From the NCBI GenBank assembly GCA_030710515.1, contig JALBCR010004570.1:186001-250000 (forward strand): DNA of 64,000 nt, given 5' to 3'. The translations under genes were made by a program, and so were the position numbers. Shown piece by piece: positions 47,719 through 58,124 of the stretch (positions are counted from its first letter, which is position 1; each line of letters starts with the position of its first letter). The DNA comes from Abscondita cerata (Eukaryota > Arthropoda > Insecta > Coleoptera > Lampyridae). The notes under the pieces are model-generated. The model did not search any database, was not told the origin of the DNA, and saw only the letters and a program-made list of their open reading frames with translations.

Positions 47719-49558
47719 TTATTGTAATGTTGGCCATTCAAATATATCTGGCCAAAATAGAGTGGTACTTCTGTCATCATCGACATACTTAGCCGATTTT
47801 TTTATGTGGTCCATTTTATCCGATTTGATAGGAACTTTACCAGATGGGTTGGCTGTTTTCTCAGGCCGCTTTAAATTATCAGCTAGTTTTAAACAGAAGG
47901 TGTGGTTTACTAAACCGTTAATAAACTCCTTTGCAACTACAGTACCTACTTGACTACCGTACGAAAAGTGATGGAACGTGCTTATGTTAAAACTGACCTT
48001 TTGGTTTCTTGGTATGCCTCTTTGCGACGTTTCGGTTGAAATAGCTTTTTTTATATAGTTTTATCCACCAGTCTTTGAAATTTATTACATTTTTTCCATC
48101 TACAACATGCACCTTTATGTTCTGTTTCGACGAACATGAGGCTAAAATTTCGACATATTGATGAAGAGTATAAACTCTGTTAACTTTCTTTAGAGCCCTT
48201 TAATCAAACCTGAAATCCCTATCGCATGGTAAAAAGAATGGCCTCTAATAGGAAAGTATTGTTCAATTTTGTCAAACCTGCCAGAATCTGTTAAGTAGAG
48301 ACACATCCTTATCAGTGTATTATTTTTTGTTCTGACCTGGACAGTTATCACTAAAAATATGGAGTTCTTTCACAGTTTCAGGTACGTACTTATCAATGTA
48401 TTCTGCGAGAAATGAGCACACTTCATTTGGCCCCTTTTTAGCTATGCCCTCATGATATATAAAGTACAACAACTTCATTAGTTTTCATGTTATGAACACA
48501 AAATACACTAACTGTCAACTGTCTTAAATAAAACAGGTCTTGAGCTGGAACATTAGGTAGTTGCAAATTTTGCATGTAGTCGAATGACAAAGCTAATACG
48601 CTGTCATTGTTTTAGATTTTCTTGTTGATTCTTGCAAAGCAGTGTAAAATTTTTAGCACGCCTCTTATGCACAAGCATTTCAGTGGCGGCAACTCGCTTT
48701 GCATTGTCGTTCAACTGTTTACTTCTAATTTTTAAAGACAAGCTCTCACATTCGCAACAAACATCAACTTGCTGTCGACCAAACTTTAAATCAAAGTTTC
48801 TCTGAAGACCTTACCGTAATAGTCGTATTTAACTTTTGTATCGGGATATTTCTGCAAAAACATCAAATACATCGTCTTAACCGTCAAATTAGAGTCGAGA
48901 TAATGGTATTCCCTGGATGAGTAATGAGATGACTTTACAGGGTACGATGAAATATGTTCATTAATACGTATTTTTCTTCGACCGGTAAGACATTTCCACT
49001 AACTTGCCTTCCACGTTTATCTTTAGGAGTTTCGCCAGCTCTAAGCAACAGCTGTAGACGTTGCAATCTTTTATTGTTAATGTCGTGAAGACCTAAGAAG
49101 GCTTTTTACATATTTTTTTCTTAGACCATCCACAACTACATTATAAGTAAATGAGGAATTACGTACATTAGTATCGGTAGCAGAAGTTTGTCGAGAACGA
49201 CGGTGTTTAATTTGTTGTAGAATCATTAATCCTTGCACTGTATAATTTTGTGAATGATGCTGTCCTTTCTTCGTCTGTTAGTGTGTTGAAACATTTTAGC
49301 CTGCAGGTACACGGAGCTCCAAGCGTTTTGCCTTGAATCACATTACCTTTGTAATTCGTGTAGCATGTACCTTTAATGCTGAATATAAAAAATGAAAAAT
49401 ATGAAATATGGTAGTTAGCATAAAAAATAATAAAACTAATATTACTTATTAAATAAGAGGAACTTACCGACTTCTTTTTATACGATTTCGTTTGTATTTA
49501 TCTACGTTACTACGCCTCGTTTTCTTTTATTAGTTTCAACAGGCTCGACTGTATCCAT
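47719..49558 (-). pseudogene. Decayed SDNCPGQN-motif protein, putative transposase
   Basis: Minus strand from ATG at 49558 (MDTVEPVETNKRKRG). An intron at 49379-49467 (GTAAGT..TTCAG) follows, then IKGTCYTNYKGNVIQGKTLG, APCTCRLKCFNTLTDEERTA, RINEHISSYPVKSSHYSSRE, YHYLDSNLTVKTMYLMFLQK, SFDYMQNLQLPNVPAQDLFY, ELHIFSDNCPGQNKK, RVYTLHQYVEILAS, and the C-terminus STTLFWPDIFEWPTLQ-stop. This layout (Cys-rich N-terminus with EER; H..S.P...SHY; fDyMQnLplP; SDNC.GQNKN) matches a large family of uncharacterised insect proteins. The acids in DYMQ and SDN are candidates for two members of a catalytic triad. Many stops and frameshifts show it is dead. Its role as transposase of the surrounding TIR element is inference from position. 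Confidence 0.65.
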
Positions 49559-49645
49559 TGTTGTCATCTAAACTAAACACAACGCAATACTAACAAGAAT
49601 CAGATGATATTTTTAAATTGACACCCGCGCAACGGCGTAGTTTAC

Positions 49646-49699
49646 GTTTACTGCAGAAACAATACAAGTCAGCGACTTGTATCGTTTCTGCAGTAAAAC
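49646..49699. other. 24-bp hairpin in the DDE element's 5' region
   Basis: GTTTACTGCAGAAACAATAC (left arm, 49646 onward, plus AAGT) and its complement at 49675-49699 pair with one bulge and one mismatch around a 5-base loop. The arm is a diverged copy of the element's own terminal word (TTGCAGAAAGG.TACAAG), so it may be a transposase binding array. Confidence 0.65.
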
Positions 49700-49773
49700 G
49701 ATAATTTCAACGATCCACATTTTTCCAGTTATGACTATTCTAACATGTACCCTTTATGAACTATCTGATAGAG

Positions 49774-52651
49774 CAGTGGTTCCCATACTTTTTTTTCTTA
49801 TAGACCACTTTAAACATTTTGCTGGATCTGGTGGACCCCTGCAGCTATTACATTTACTAACTTACTTCCAAAACCCGAAAAAGTATATGTCTATGTAAAT
49901 CTGTGTTGTGGCTATTTTTCAATCAACTATGAGTTGAAAGTTTTCGAAAAAGGTGAGAATTTATATTGCTTTGATTATGCCTGAGTATTGTCATTCAAGC
50001 TAAGTTTCAAAGCCAGTCTAAAAGCGTCTTCATCCAACAGTTGATTCCTACTTTACTTTTTGTATTCTAAGATTGACTCACAGTACAAGAAACCAATAAT
50101 CTCCCACTTCGAGTGGTAAAAGTAAAAATAAATATTTTCTTGTTCTGTAGCTATTTATTCAAACAACAAAAATTACTACACTTTTAATTATGTTGTTATA
50201 ACAGTCTTAGTAGAATTGGATTTAACATTAAATGGTAATCACAATGATTATTATTTTAAAAACAGTCGCAATATAATCAATTTTTAAAATAATAATTATT
50301 ATTAGTTTTGATAAAGTATCTTTTTCTCAGATTACCATTGTAATCTGAGATAAACGGTTACGGCACTAAAACTGCGTTCGACAAGATATGACGAAGGAAA
50401 CGCTATGAGAAAATTTTGCACAATTCCCCCACAGTCCTGGATATTTTTCAGGCATTTGTGCCTGCAGCCAAAATAATTGATACCCTCTTTGAATGCTACT
50501 TTGAGCTCCTCATTAGTGCTAAGCTCGAGTAGCTCTTCTTGCAGTACCACATTTTCCACTTCAGTTTCATCATATGGATTTATTATCCATGGTGGTATAT
50601 CCATCGACAGAATGTCTTCAAATCTGATTTTAAAATCATCATACAGGGCAATCAAATGTTGAACATACGTCTGAATATCTTCGTCGAGGCATTCTACCTG
50701 CGATAAATTTGGAAACTGGGAAAATTCACGTCGACCAATATTTTGCTTCATAAGTTTCAGTTTACCAAGAAAAGCTGAAATTTCACTCTTTGTTTTTATC
50801 AAATTGAGGCTGTCCCCTTGTAACTGTAGGTTGAGGTCAATGAATTTTTTGAACAAATCTGTCAAATACGCAATGTTTGCTTTGAAATTCATGAGGTTTT
50901 CTTTTAAAACAGGATCTTTAGTGTTCAGAAACTCTAAAACAGAGTCGAAAAGCAAATAGAATCTTGATAGACATGCACCTTTCGACAACCAGCGTACTTC
51001 GGTATGTAGCAGCAATCGTTGGAAGTCCTCATCATTTTCTTCGCACAACTGTGCAAATAAGCGCGTATTTAATGCATTGCTTCTTATTTTGTTAACTGCA
51101 TTAATCACAAATTGAAGCGCTTGGTGCAATCTATCACTCAATTTTTCGCTACTAGATGTTGTCGGTGGATGACACAGTGAATTGCAATTACCTCTGGTAT
51201 AATCCTTTTAAGATGACTTATAAACCCACGATATCGCCCGACCATGGCAGGAGCTCCATCTGTTGCCATCGAAATAATGTTTGTGAATGCAATTGATTTT
51301 TCCGTAAAAATCATTCAGAACATTAAAAATTGATTCACCTTTAGTGTCAGTCTTCAAAGTTTTCGCGAATAGTAACTCTTCAAACATTTGTTCGCCTTTG
51401 ATAAATCGAACATATGCCAATAATAATGCTTCATTGCCAGGTAAAGTTGACTCGTCCAGTTGAATAGAAAAATGAGTTGTTTGCAGATAATTACACAAAA
51501 AACTTTCAACATCAGAGCTCATTTCATCAATACGTCTTTGTACAGTGTTGTTACTCAAAGGAATTCTTTTAAGTATGTCAAATGAAGATTTGTGCAGGAC
51601 AGTTTTTAAGACCTCTTCAACAGCAGGCAAAATTAACTCCTCTCCAATGGTATGCGGTTTCCCAGATTTTGCTATAAGTAATGAGATATTGTAAGATGCC
51701 CGCAAGCCATCGTCGTTGCTTTCAGACGTTGAAGCGAACATACTATGCACGGTGGGTCTCTTTTCATACTTTTCCTTCAATGTTTGGAAATATTTCAAAT
51801 CCTTACCTATTTTGTCAGGATGACACCTTCTTAGATGATCTTCCAGCTTCGATGGTTTCATAGAGTCATTGCTCAAGACTTTGTTGCATAAAAGACACAT
51901 GGGCAATCGCTTGTCTGTATTTGTTGGAAGAAAACCAAATTTCAAATATTCAACACTGTACTGTCGACACTTCTTCTTAGATTCAGCCATGTTTCGTATC
52001 AATTACTTACCTGTAAATATGAAAAAAATGTTTGTTAAGTAATCTTAAAATGATTTAACAAACATAATAGAAGTGGCTTTTAAGATACAAGTTGCTAACA
52101 AATAGATAGGTAGGTACTTACTTTTCCAACACTGGCAAACAATAATATCAATTCACTTTAATTTTCAAAAGTCTGAAAACTACTTCCGTCACTGGTGAAC
52201 ACTTATATAGGTACACTTTCTTTTTGAAATTCCGGAAACAACTGAGTAATGTTTATCATTCGCATTCGTATTTATATTAAAGAAAAATCCAACAAGTTCA
52301 TGCAAGTTCAGACACGACTTTAACTAGGCGGGCGGGCGGCGCGGCATCGGCGAGTCTTGACACGCTCTTTCTGAATATGGAATATGCAAGTTCTTACAAA
52401 AACAATTGCTGAGCTTCTTATAATATTGTCTTCCTATATTCATAGGAGAAGTCAAGCTTCTTATAATATTGTCTGCCTATATATATTATTGTCTCCCTTA
52501 TTCATAGGAGAAGTCAAGTCGGGTCACCTAATACATTTTATAGACCCCCGTTAACGAGTTGTGGACCCCATTTTTTTCCACGCAAGCGTAGACCCCTATC
52601 GGGCTCCCGTGGACCCCTGGGGGTCCACCTGGACCACTTTGGGAATCTAGG
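49774..52651 (-). mobile_element. 2.88-kb hAT transposon, TSD TGATAGAG
   Basis: Perfect 8-bp duplications TGATAGAG at 49766-49773 and 52652-52659 flank the element. The termini are CAGTGGTTCCCATAC and, inverted, CCTAGATTCCCAAAG, the loose TIR pair usual in hAT elements. Subterminal GTGGACCCC/GGGGTCCAC words occur at both ends. A near-complete transposase gene on the minus strand fills the middle, with one frameshift visible. The insertion interrupts the older element at 47388-52739. Confidence 0.93.
50332..52002 (-). pseudogene. BED-finger hAT transposase, frameshifted
   Basis: Reads from ATG at 52002 (MIRNMAESKKKCRQYSVEYL). The BED-type zinc finger CLLCNKVLSNDSMKPSKLED..HLRRCH lies at about residues 36-65. 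The RNase H-like core has the first acid in FSIQLDEST (about 51460). The second is in ATDGAPAMVGRYRGF (about 51240), just before the frameshift at 51200-51230. The third is in HTEVRWLSKG (about 51000). The C-terminal dimerisation region ends AFPSSYLVERSFSAVTVYLR and stops early, near 50332. The type is that of SCAND3/ZBED5-like host-domesticated relatives. Apart from one frameshift and the truncated end it is well preserved, so the insertion is comparatively young. Confidence 0.9.
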
Positions 52652-52743
52652 TGATAGAGGTACATTTAACTAACACATTTTTAACAAAAACTCAATATGG
52701 CCAAAATTTGACTTGTATCCTTTCTGCAATAGGTGATTCAATT

Positions 52744-53185
52744 AAAGCACCACGTACACGAATAAATAATACAATTTTATCTTTTTTTGTGGTAAATCGT
52801 GCACTACTTAAACATGATTTTGTCAAAAATTTTAATGTATTTAATTATTGACCAATATGGCAAGCCTGCTTATTAAAATTTATGACCATATCCCTATGTC
52901 CAAATTTAAAAAGTTTATGTCAAGCAATGGCAAAATTATAATATCAAAAAAAAGTTGTTGTATATTATAATTTCCAAACAATTTCTACACCTTTTACTTA
53001 AATTTTGCACTTTAAAATTATTGAACGAATAAAATATGATCATAAAATTAACACAAAAAAAATGTAACAAATACTACTTCAAAGAGTGATATATAAGATG
53101 AATTACACAAACATTAAAGCTTATTTACTTTTACAAGAAAGACATTTTGAATTTTTTTAAATGTAATTATACAGCTTCGTATCTA
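52744..53185. other. Intergenic, nothing recognised
   Basis: AT-rich gap between the nested element and the next foldback element; no motif seen. Confidence 0.35.
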
Positions 53186-53187
53186 TA

Positions 53188-54540
53188 CAGGGTGACCTGC
53201 GTAGAGCGTGCATTAAAAGTTTTTTAGCTTTCGAATAAATCAGAAACTTGGTACGCGGTCATAATCAATCATTTTCGTTCTATATAAAATATATTCAGAC
53301 CTTTAATTATACAGGGTGTGTCAATAATTGCTATCAACCTTCTAATTTTGAATACAAACTAATTAAATTAAAATAATTTTTTGCATGGATCAATTTGCCA
53401 TTTATTTATTTATTCGTATGGTATTAGTGTGTGATTATGTTTTGTGAAATTGTGTTATACATTTTTTGTAATTATCCGGGAGGGTCTTGATGACCAGGTC
53501 CAGAAACCAAAGTGGTGAATCTCAGGAACCACATGTTTTTCTTGTTGACCATTGAGTACTGTAAGGTACTGATCACCTTCCATATTTTATATTTATATTT
53601 AAAACGCCTAAACACACACGAAAAGCTCTAACGAAAATTGACGTACGTTTTGAGGTTTTGACAAATAAATAATAAAATAATAATTTGCCATATAATTTTG
53701 AGTTTATAACCTAACAGTCGCTATGTTATCTTATCCTGACCGTTTTTGACATATGTCATATGTTTGGTCAAAAAAAATGGCCTTTTAATACTTAACGAAA
53801 AATTATTCCAGAAATCAGTTGAGATGATCAATTAAATGTTATGGAGCAGTTGGTTGGATATCCAGGCTTATTTCTGATGTCCTACTGGTGATTCTATCTT
53901 GTACCATATGGGCACAGCCAATTTTCAAATATCACAATCAAAAATTATCCAAAAGTCAATTTTTTCAAATGGCACATTCTGTTTTTTCTTATGTCATTTG
54001 AGAAGAATTGGGTACAAGAAATTTTCAATTTTCTCTCGAATGATATAAAAAGCAGAAGGTGCCATTTGAAAAATTGATTTTTAATCATTTTGATTGTGAT
54101 ATTTGAAAAATTGCCTGTGCCCATATGGTACAAGATGGAATCACCAGTAGGACATCAGCAGTAAACCTGGACTTCCAGCCAACTGCTCCATAAATTTAAT
54201 TTTATAATCTCAACTGATTTGCGAGATACAAATTTTTTTGTTAACTACATATTACAAAGACCATTTTTTTTTTAAAAAAATGACATGTCAACAATGGTCA
54301 AGGATAAGATAACATAATTTAAGTTATGTAAACTCAGATTATATGCCAATTGACTCATGTAAAAAGAATTATAGGTTTGTATTTAAAATAAGAAATTTGA
54401 AAGCCCCTGTATAGCTGAAAGTCTGAAAATATTTTAGGTAGAACGAAAATGAACGATTATGGCCTCGTACCGAATTTCAAGTTTCTGATTATTCTGCAAG
54501 TTAAAACACTTTTAATGCACGCTCTACGCAGATCACCCTG
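53188..54540. mobile_element. 1.35-kb palindromic TIR element with nested palindromes
   Basis: Starts CAGGGTGACCTGCGTAGAGC and ends with the near complement GCTCTACGCAGATCACCCTG, TA on both sides. The outer arms pair for about 120 bp. Inside, a second set of mariner-type ends (CAGGGTGTGTCAATAATTGC near 53313; GCCCCTGTATA near 54405) brackets a third palindrome at 53690-54355. The left side carries 350 bp (53340-53690) that has no partner on the right. Confidence 0.8.
53690..54355. repeat. Inner long inverted repeat, about 300-bp arms
   Basis: The centre is near 54010. Paired blocks include GGAGCAGTTGG/CCAACTGCTCC, GTCCTACTGGTGATTC/GAATCACCAGTAGGAC, TTGTACCATATGGGCAC and its complement, and GTTATCTTATCCTGACC with GGATAAGATAAC. 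Arms are diverged by point changes. Confidence 0.8.
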
Positions 54541-55157
54541 TATAGATACTAATTACTGCAGTTCATGTTGTACAGCATTGAATGCGTAGCAAACTTTATA
54601 AAATTTAAGATTACACGCTTTCCATAACAAGACATGGTTTTGTCAAATAGTGGTTTGTTTGTGAAACTTTGTGTTTCCGTATTTCTCTCATATTTATGTA
54701 TATAAATCAAATGCCTAAATAAATGTAGTACATCCTCAACATTTTTTTAATTAAAAATTCCTTTTCAGGTATATGTTTATGTAATTGAATGACACTAATT
54801 CCTAATCTCGATTTTATTTTTTAACGAGCTTATTTTATTTCAGCTTCGACATCTTCATGTACAATTAATTCTGTTATAACACCATTACTCATGGCCATGT
54901 TAGAAAATCGCTAAGTAAAAAGATAACCAACCACCTGCATCGAGAAAGCGCATATACACGCCAATTGTAATTTGCGCGAAATCGCTTGCATTGTAACCAT
55001 AACATACGAATGAATCCGAATTGTTAAAAGTGATATAACAAGTGTACCGCTTACGTCTAACCCCTCTTACGTTATGTGTGTTGTATAACTTGCAATTTTT
55101 AATGATGCGTTAAGTAAATGCCCCTCTTAAGCTTCATATTTTAAAATTAGTTACAAT
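54541..55157. other. Intergenic, nothing recognised
   Basis: AT-rich gap with no motif or paired repeat seen. Confidence 0.35.
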
Positions 55158-55360
55158 ATTACAGGGTGTTCCATAACGCCGTCTCAGACCAAAGTTAAAT
55201 TTTTTTAAATAAAACATTCTATATTTTAATTTAAATTTGAAATTCGCTTCACTTCCTTATTACAAAAATATACACTTGTAATACGTTATACAGGATATTT
55301 AAAAAGTTATAACCACGTTTCCATGAAAATCGTAACAAGTTTACCACTCTGTATAATTTC
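55158..55360. repeat. Short TIR element fragment, family A
   Basis: CAGGGTGTTCCATAACGCCG followed by ACCAAAGTTAAATTTTTT, close to the element start at 37863 (CAGGGTGTTCCATAACCAAG, then ACCAAAGTTGTGTTTTTT). It also carries a TATACAGGATATTTAAAAAG word. No right end could be placed; another lone end (TACAGGGTCAGTCAAAACATC-like) lies at about 55443. Confidence 0.5.
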
Positions 55361-55964
55361 AAGGGACTACAAGAACAATGATCTATTGCAGCCGTAGCTT
55401 TTTAATAATTGTTAAGTTTGTGAATATTCGTTAAATTGATTACAGGGTCAGTCAAAACATCAATTCATTATTTTCTCAGTTTTTAATGGTTCAACCTGTA
55501 TTTGATATCACTATCGAAAAGTACTATGGTTTTACTTATATTTTTGTTAAGCATTTGCTATGCCCAAAATTATTAGTTTTTGAGATAATTTTATTTTTAT
55601 ATGCACAGTATTAATTATGTCTCAATGTTTGCCAATTATGAGTTGGTCATGATTTACTTGTCAAAAAATGACTGTTTACTATTATTGTCTGTGAATATAG
55701 TGGTCAAATAACGAATACAGGAATAAAAACAAGTATACTACAAACAAATTTTACAAAAATTACAATTACGAAAAAATAAAACCAATACCAATTTACTAAA
55801 CTACAATAAAAGTTACCCATGGTAACATCGGTCACAACCGACTAGAATGTGAATTTGAAATATGTTTAATTCCTTTTTGAGAGTATTTATTTCCTCCAAT
55901 TTTTGGTTTATGATTTAAAGTTGTTACCTTTCTAGGTGGAGGTAAAGTTAAAAATAACGGTAAA

Positions 55965-56030
55965 AATTACATATATGGCCGACGTTTCGCCCAAACTTGT
56001 GAAGACTTTATCAAAGGTAAAAGAAAATTA
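55965..56030 (-). other. Penelope-associated-type stem-loop motif, copy
   Basis: Minus strand: TTGATAAAGTCTTCACAAGT then TTGGGCGAAACGTCGGCC. The spacing equals that of the copies at 4247 and 9450, although the stem here is weak. Confidence 0.5.
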
Positions 56031-56203
56031 AAAACCGTGTTGGCCACAGAATTTAAAGTAATTATCAAGGGATGATGATGTCAAAAAGATTAGAAATTAA
56101 TAAAATATATAAATGATAAAACGACAAATTCAGGCTAGTGCAAGAATATTTTTCATGTACGAAGAGAAGCGTGGCTGTTGTAAATTAATGAAGCTAGTCA
56201 TTA

Positions 56204-57200
56204 TTATGGCTGTCTTCTTGAGCTGCAATACTTTCTTTTTAGACAAAACCATTTCCGCCCTTGCCACCACTTTGATTCAACTAAAAGTAAGGGAAAGCAG
56301 CCTCTGGAGGGAAGATCCGCGGGATTTATTTCGCCAGAAATATGATGCCACTCTATTTTTTTAGTAGTAGTTCTTATTTCTTTGACTCTACTTTTGACAA
56401 ATACCCCCCACTCCGTTTTACGTTTAGTCCATGTAACTACTGTTGATGAGTCTGACCAGAAGTGATAGAGGATGTTCTTTAGTGCATCAGTTGAGTTTCT
56501 AGCACTTTCCGTCAGCTGAACTCCTAAAAGACAACCCATAAGCTCGAGTCAAGGAATATAACCCTTATTTAGAGGAGTCAATCTCGATTTTGCCAGCAGT
56601 AATTTAATTAGGGTATCAGATCTAAGCTGAGTACGCAAGTAGACAACAGAAACGTAAACGTCTTTAAAAGCATCCGTAAACACGTGAACTTCTTGCTCCA
56701 CTGACTGAGTTAATTAAAAAGGCCGTGAGATGTATACTACCGTAGGACATAAATTTCTTACATCCACTTCGAGTTTGACACTTTTGAGGGACTGACTCAT
56801 TTCATCCACCTTTCGATCCCCATGCTTCCTGGATCAGCAGTCCTATAAGATCGAATATTTGAATTGTCACATATAATATGAACCGTTATGTTATTTTTTC
56901 TAGCATTTCCATATCATTCAATTTTCGTCACAAAAAATCTCATTTCCATCAATAATAGAGGTACTCGACACTCGTAAATACATGTTGGCATTTTTTAATA
57001 TTTTTACTGCATATTCCTTAAAAGCTTTCCAGTCAACAGGAGAATACATCGATAGCACCCAGTTATTAACATAAAAGGATTCCTTCATAGATTTTTCAGC
57101 TCCGAAGGTATGACTGTAGTTTCAACGTGGCGTTGAATTACCGCTGCCAGTAGAGAGTGACTGCACGTCATTCCACTACTCTTTTATGTTGATATACTTT
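56204..57200 (-). pseudogene. BEL/Pao retrotransposon pol fragment
   Basis: Minus-strand frames give part of the RT-RNase H region of a BEL/Pao LTR retrotransposon. Diverged pieces near 56990-57150 are followed by LLLAKSRLTPLNKGYIP and LELMGCLLGVQL near 56520-56600, then HFWSDSSTVVTWTKRKTEWG, VFVKSRVKEIR, EWHHISGEINPADLPSRGC and ESKWWQGRKW (56204-56480). The order (KSRvaPl..ipRLELmgallg, SDS..vl.Wi, F...R..EI, W.hv.ge.NPADl.SRG, WW.GP.w) is diagnostic of this superfamily. Stops and frameshifts are frequent; no LTRs, gag or integrase were found. Confidence 0.85.
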
Positions 57201-57639
57201 AAACTTTGCACAGTCAGGTACCTTCCACCATAAAAATACAAATAGAAAAAAAAAATACAACATTTACAAGAATAAAAAACATAAGTAGGTACAAACTAGA
57301 TACGAAATTACTTAAACTTCATAAACCTGCCCTGAACAAAGTAAATTCAAAATGGCCTTAACGAAATCATCAACACAAAGAAAGATTTACCGGGAAGAAA
57401 GGAAATAAGATAAAATGAAAAAAAAAATGAAAGACAAAAGCATATGTGTAGAAATCCACGCACTAATTAAAAAAAAAAACTGAAAAAAACTGGATGAAAC
57501 AAAAAGATAAGGAATATAATACGTACAACAGAAACACGATATGCTTAACGTATACACAAAAATATCTAAGATATCACAGAAAAATATAAAAAGAAACAAT
57601 TAAAATTTGAAAAGACGGACAAGTAACAATCATTCCGAT

Positions 57640-57990
57640 GTAAAAAAAAAATAAAGATATGGAAAGAAAGTATCGAAGAACTGTTTGTTAATGAGAGAGA
57701 CAACAGACAAAGGAAATTAAAGCATTCAAACCTTCTAAAAGATGTGGAACAGATAAAGTTCCAATTAAATTAGTCAAATTAATAAACGTTAATGTCAAGT
57801 GGTAATTGCTAAAAGAAACACGACACAGAGGAATATAGTGAACATAAAAGAGCAAATCTAAACAGCCACAGACTTTTAAAAAGTACGCATGTAAAGATAC
57901 CTAAAAACTACATGTTGAAATTAGTGAGGCACAGTTTAGCTTTAGAAAGCTTGGCCCTCTAGATTTGACAATTAATAAAGATATGCTGAA
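57640..57990 (+). pseudogene. RTE-like LINE RT fragment, plus strand
   Basis: Plus-strand frames read ESIEELFVNERDN, then after a shift AFKPSKRCGTDKVPIKLVKL, and EISEAQFSFRKLGPLDLTIN. These correspond to the stretch just before and within the first RT motifs of the RTE-like LINEs in this window (compare QFGFRNATETREALF in the element at 24949). It is opposite in orientation to the neighbouring fragment at 58125-59276. Confidence 0.6.
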
Positions 57991-58124
57991 TCTCAATAGC
58001 AATTAAACAATAAACAAGGAAGCATATAGATAATAAATAATTTATAGGAGTCAAGATTGATTCTCTCACCCATGCTACTCTATCTATACTATCTATAGTA
58101 CTTATAGTGTGTTGAGTGATGATC

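Larger units (their letters stand above)
47388..52739 (-). mobile_element. 5.35-kb DNA transposon of unnamed family, hosting a nested hAT
   Basis: The left end reads GAATCGCCCTATTGCAGAAA then GGGTACAAG. The right end, inverted, reads GAATCACCTATTGCAGAAAG then GATACAAG. AATT lies on both sides (47384-47387, 52740-52743), a possible 4-bp target duplication, though it is palindromic and could belong to the TIR. Similar words (GTACCCTTTCTGCAAT) recur inside at about 47597 and 49745 and in a hairpin at 49646-49699, forming a subterminal repeat set. The element carries one intron-containing minus-strand gene (47719-49558). Without the hAT insertion at 49774-52651 it would be about 2.47 kb. The 4-bp duplication is compatible with Sola-type elements, but I could not confirm any superfamily. 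Confidence 0.7.

Noticed and set aside
56113..56364. 83-residue plus-strand open frame
   Set aside because: It is the antisense shadow of the BEL/Pao fragment on the minus strand.
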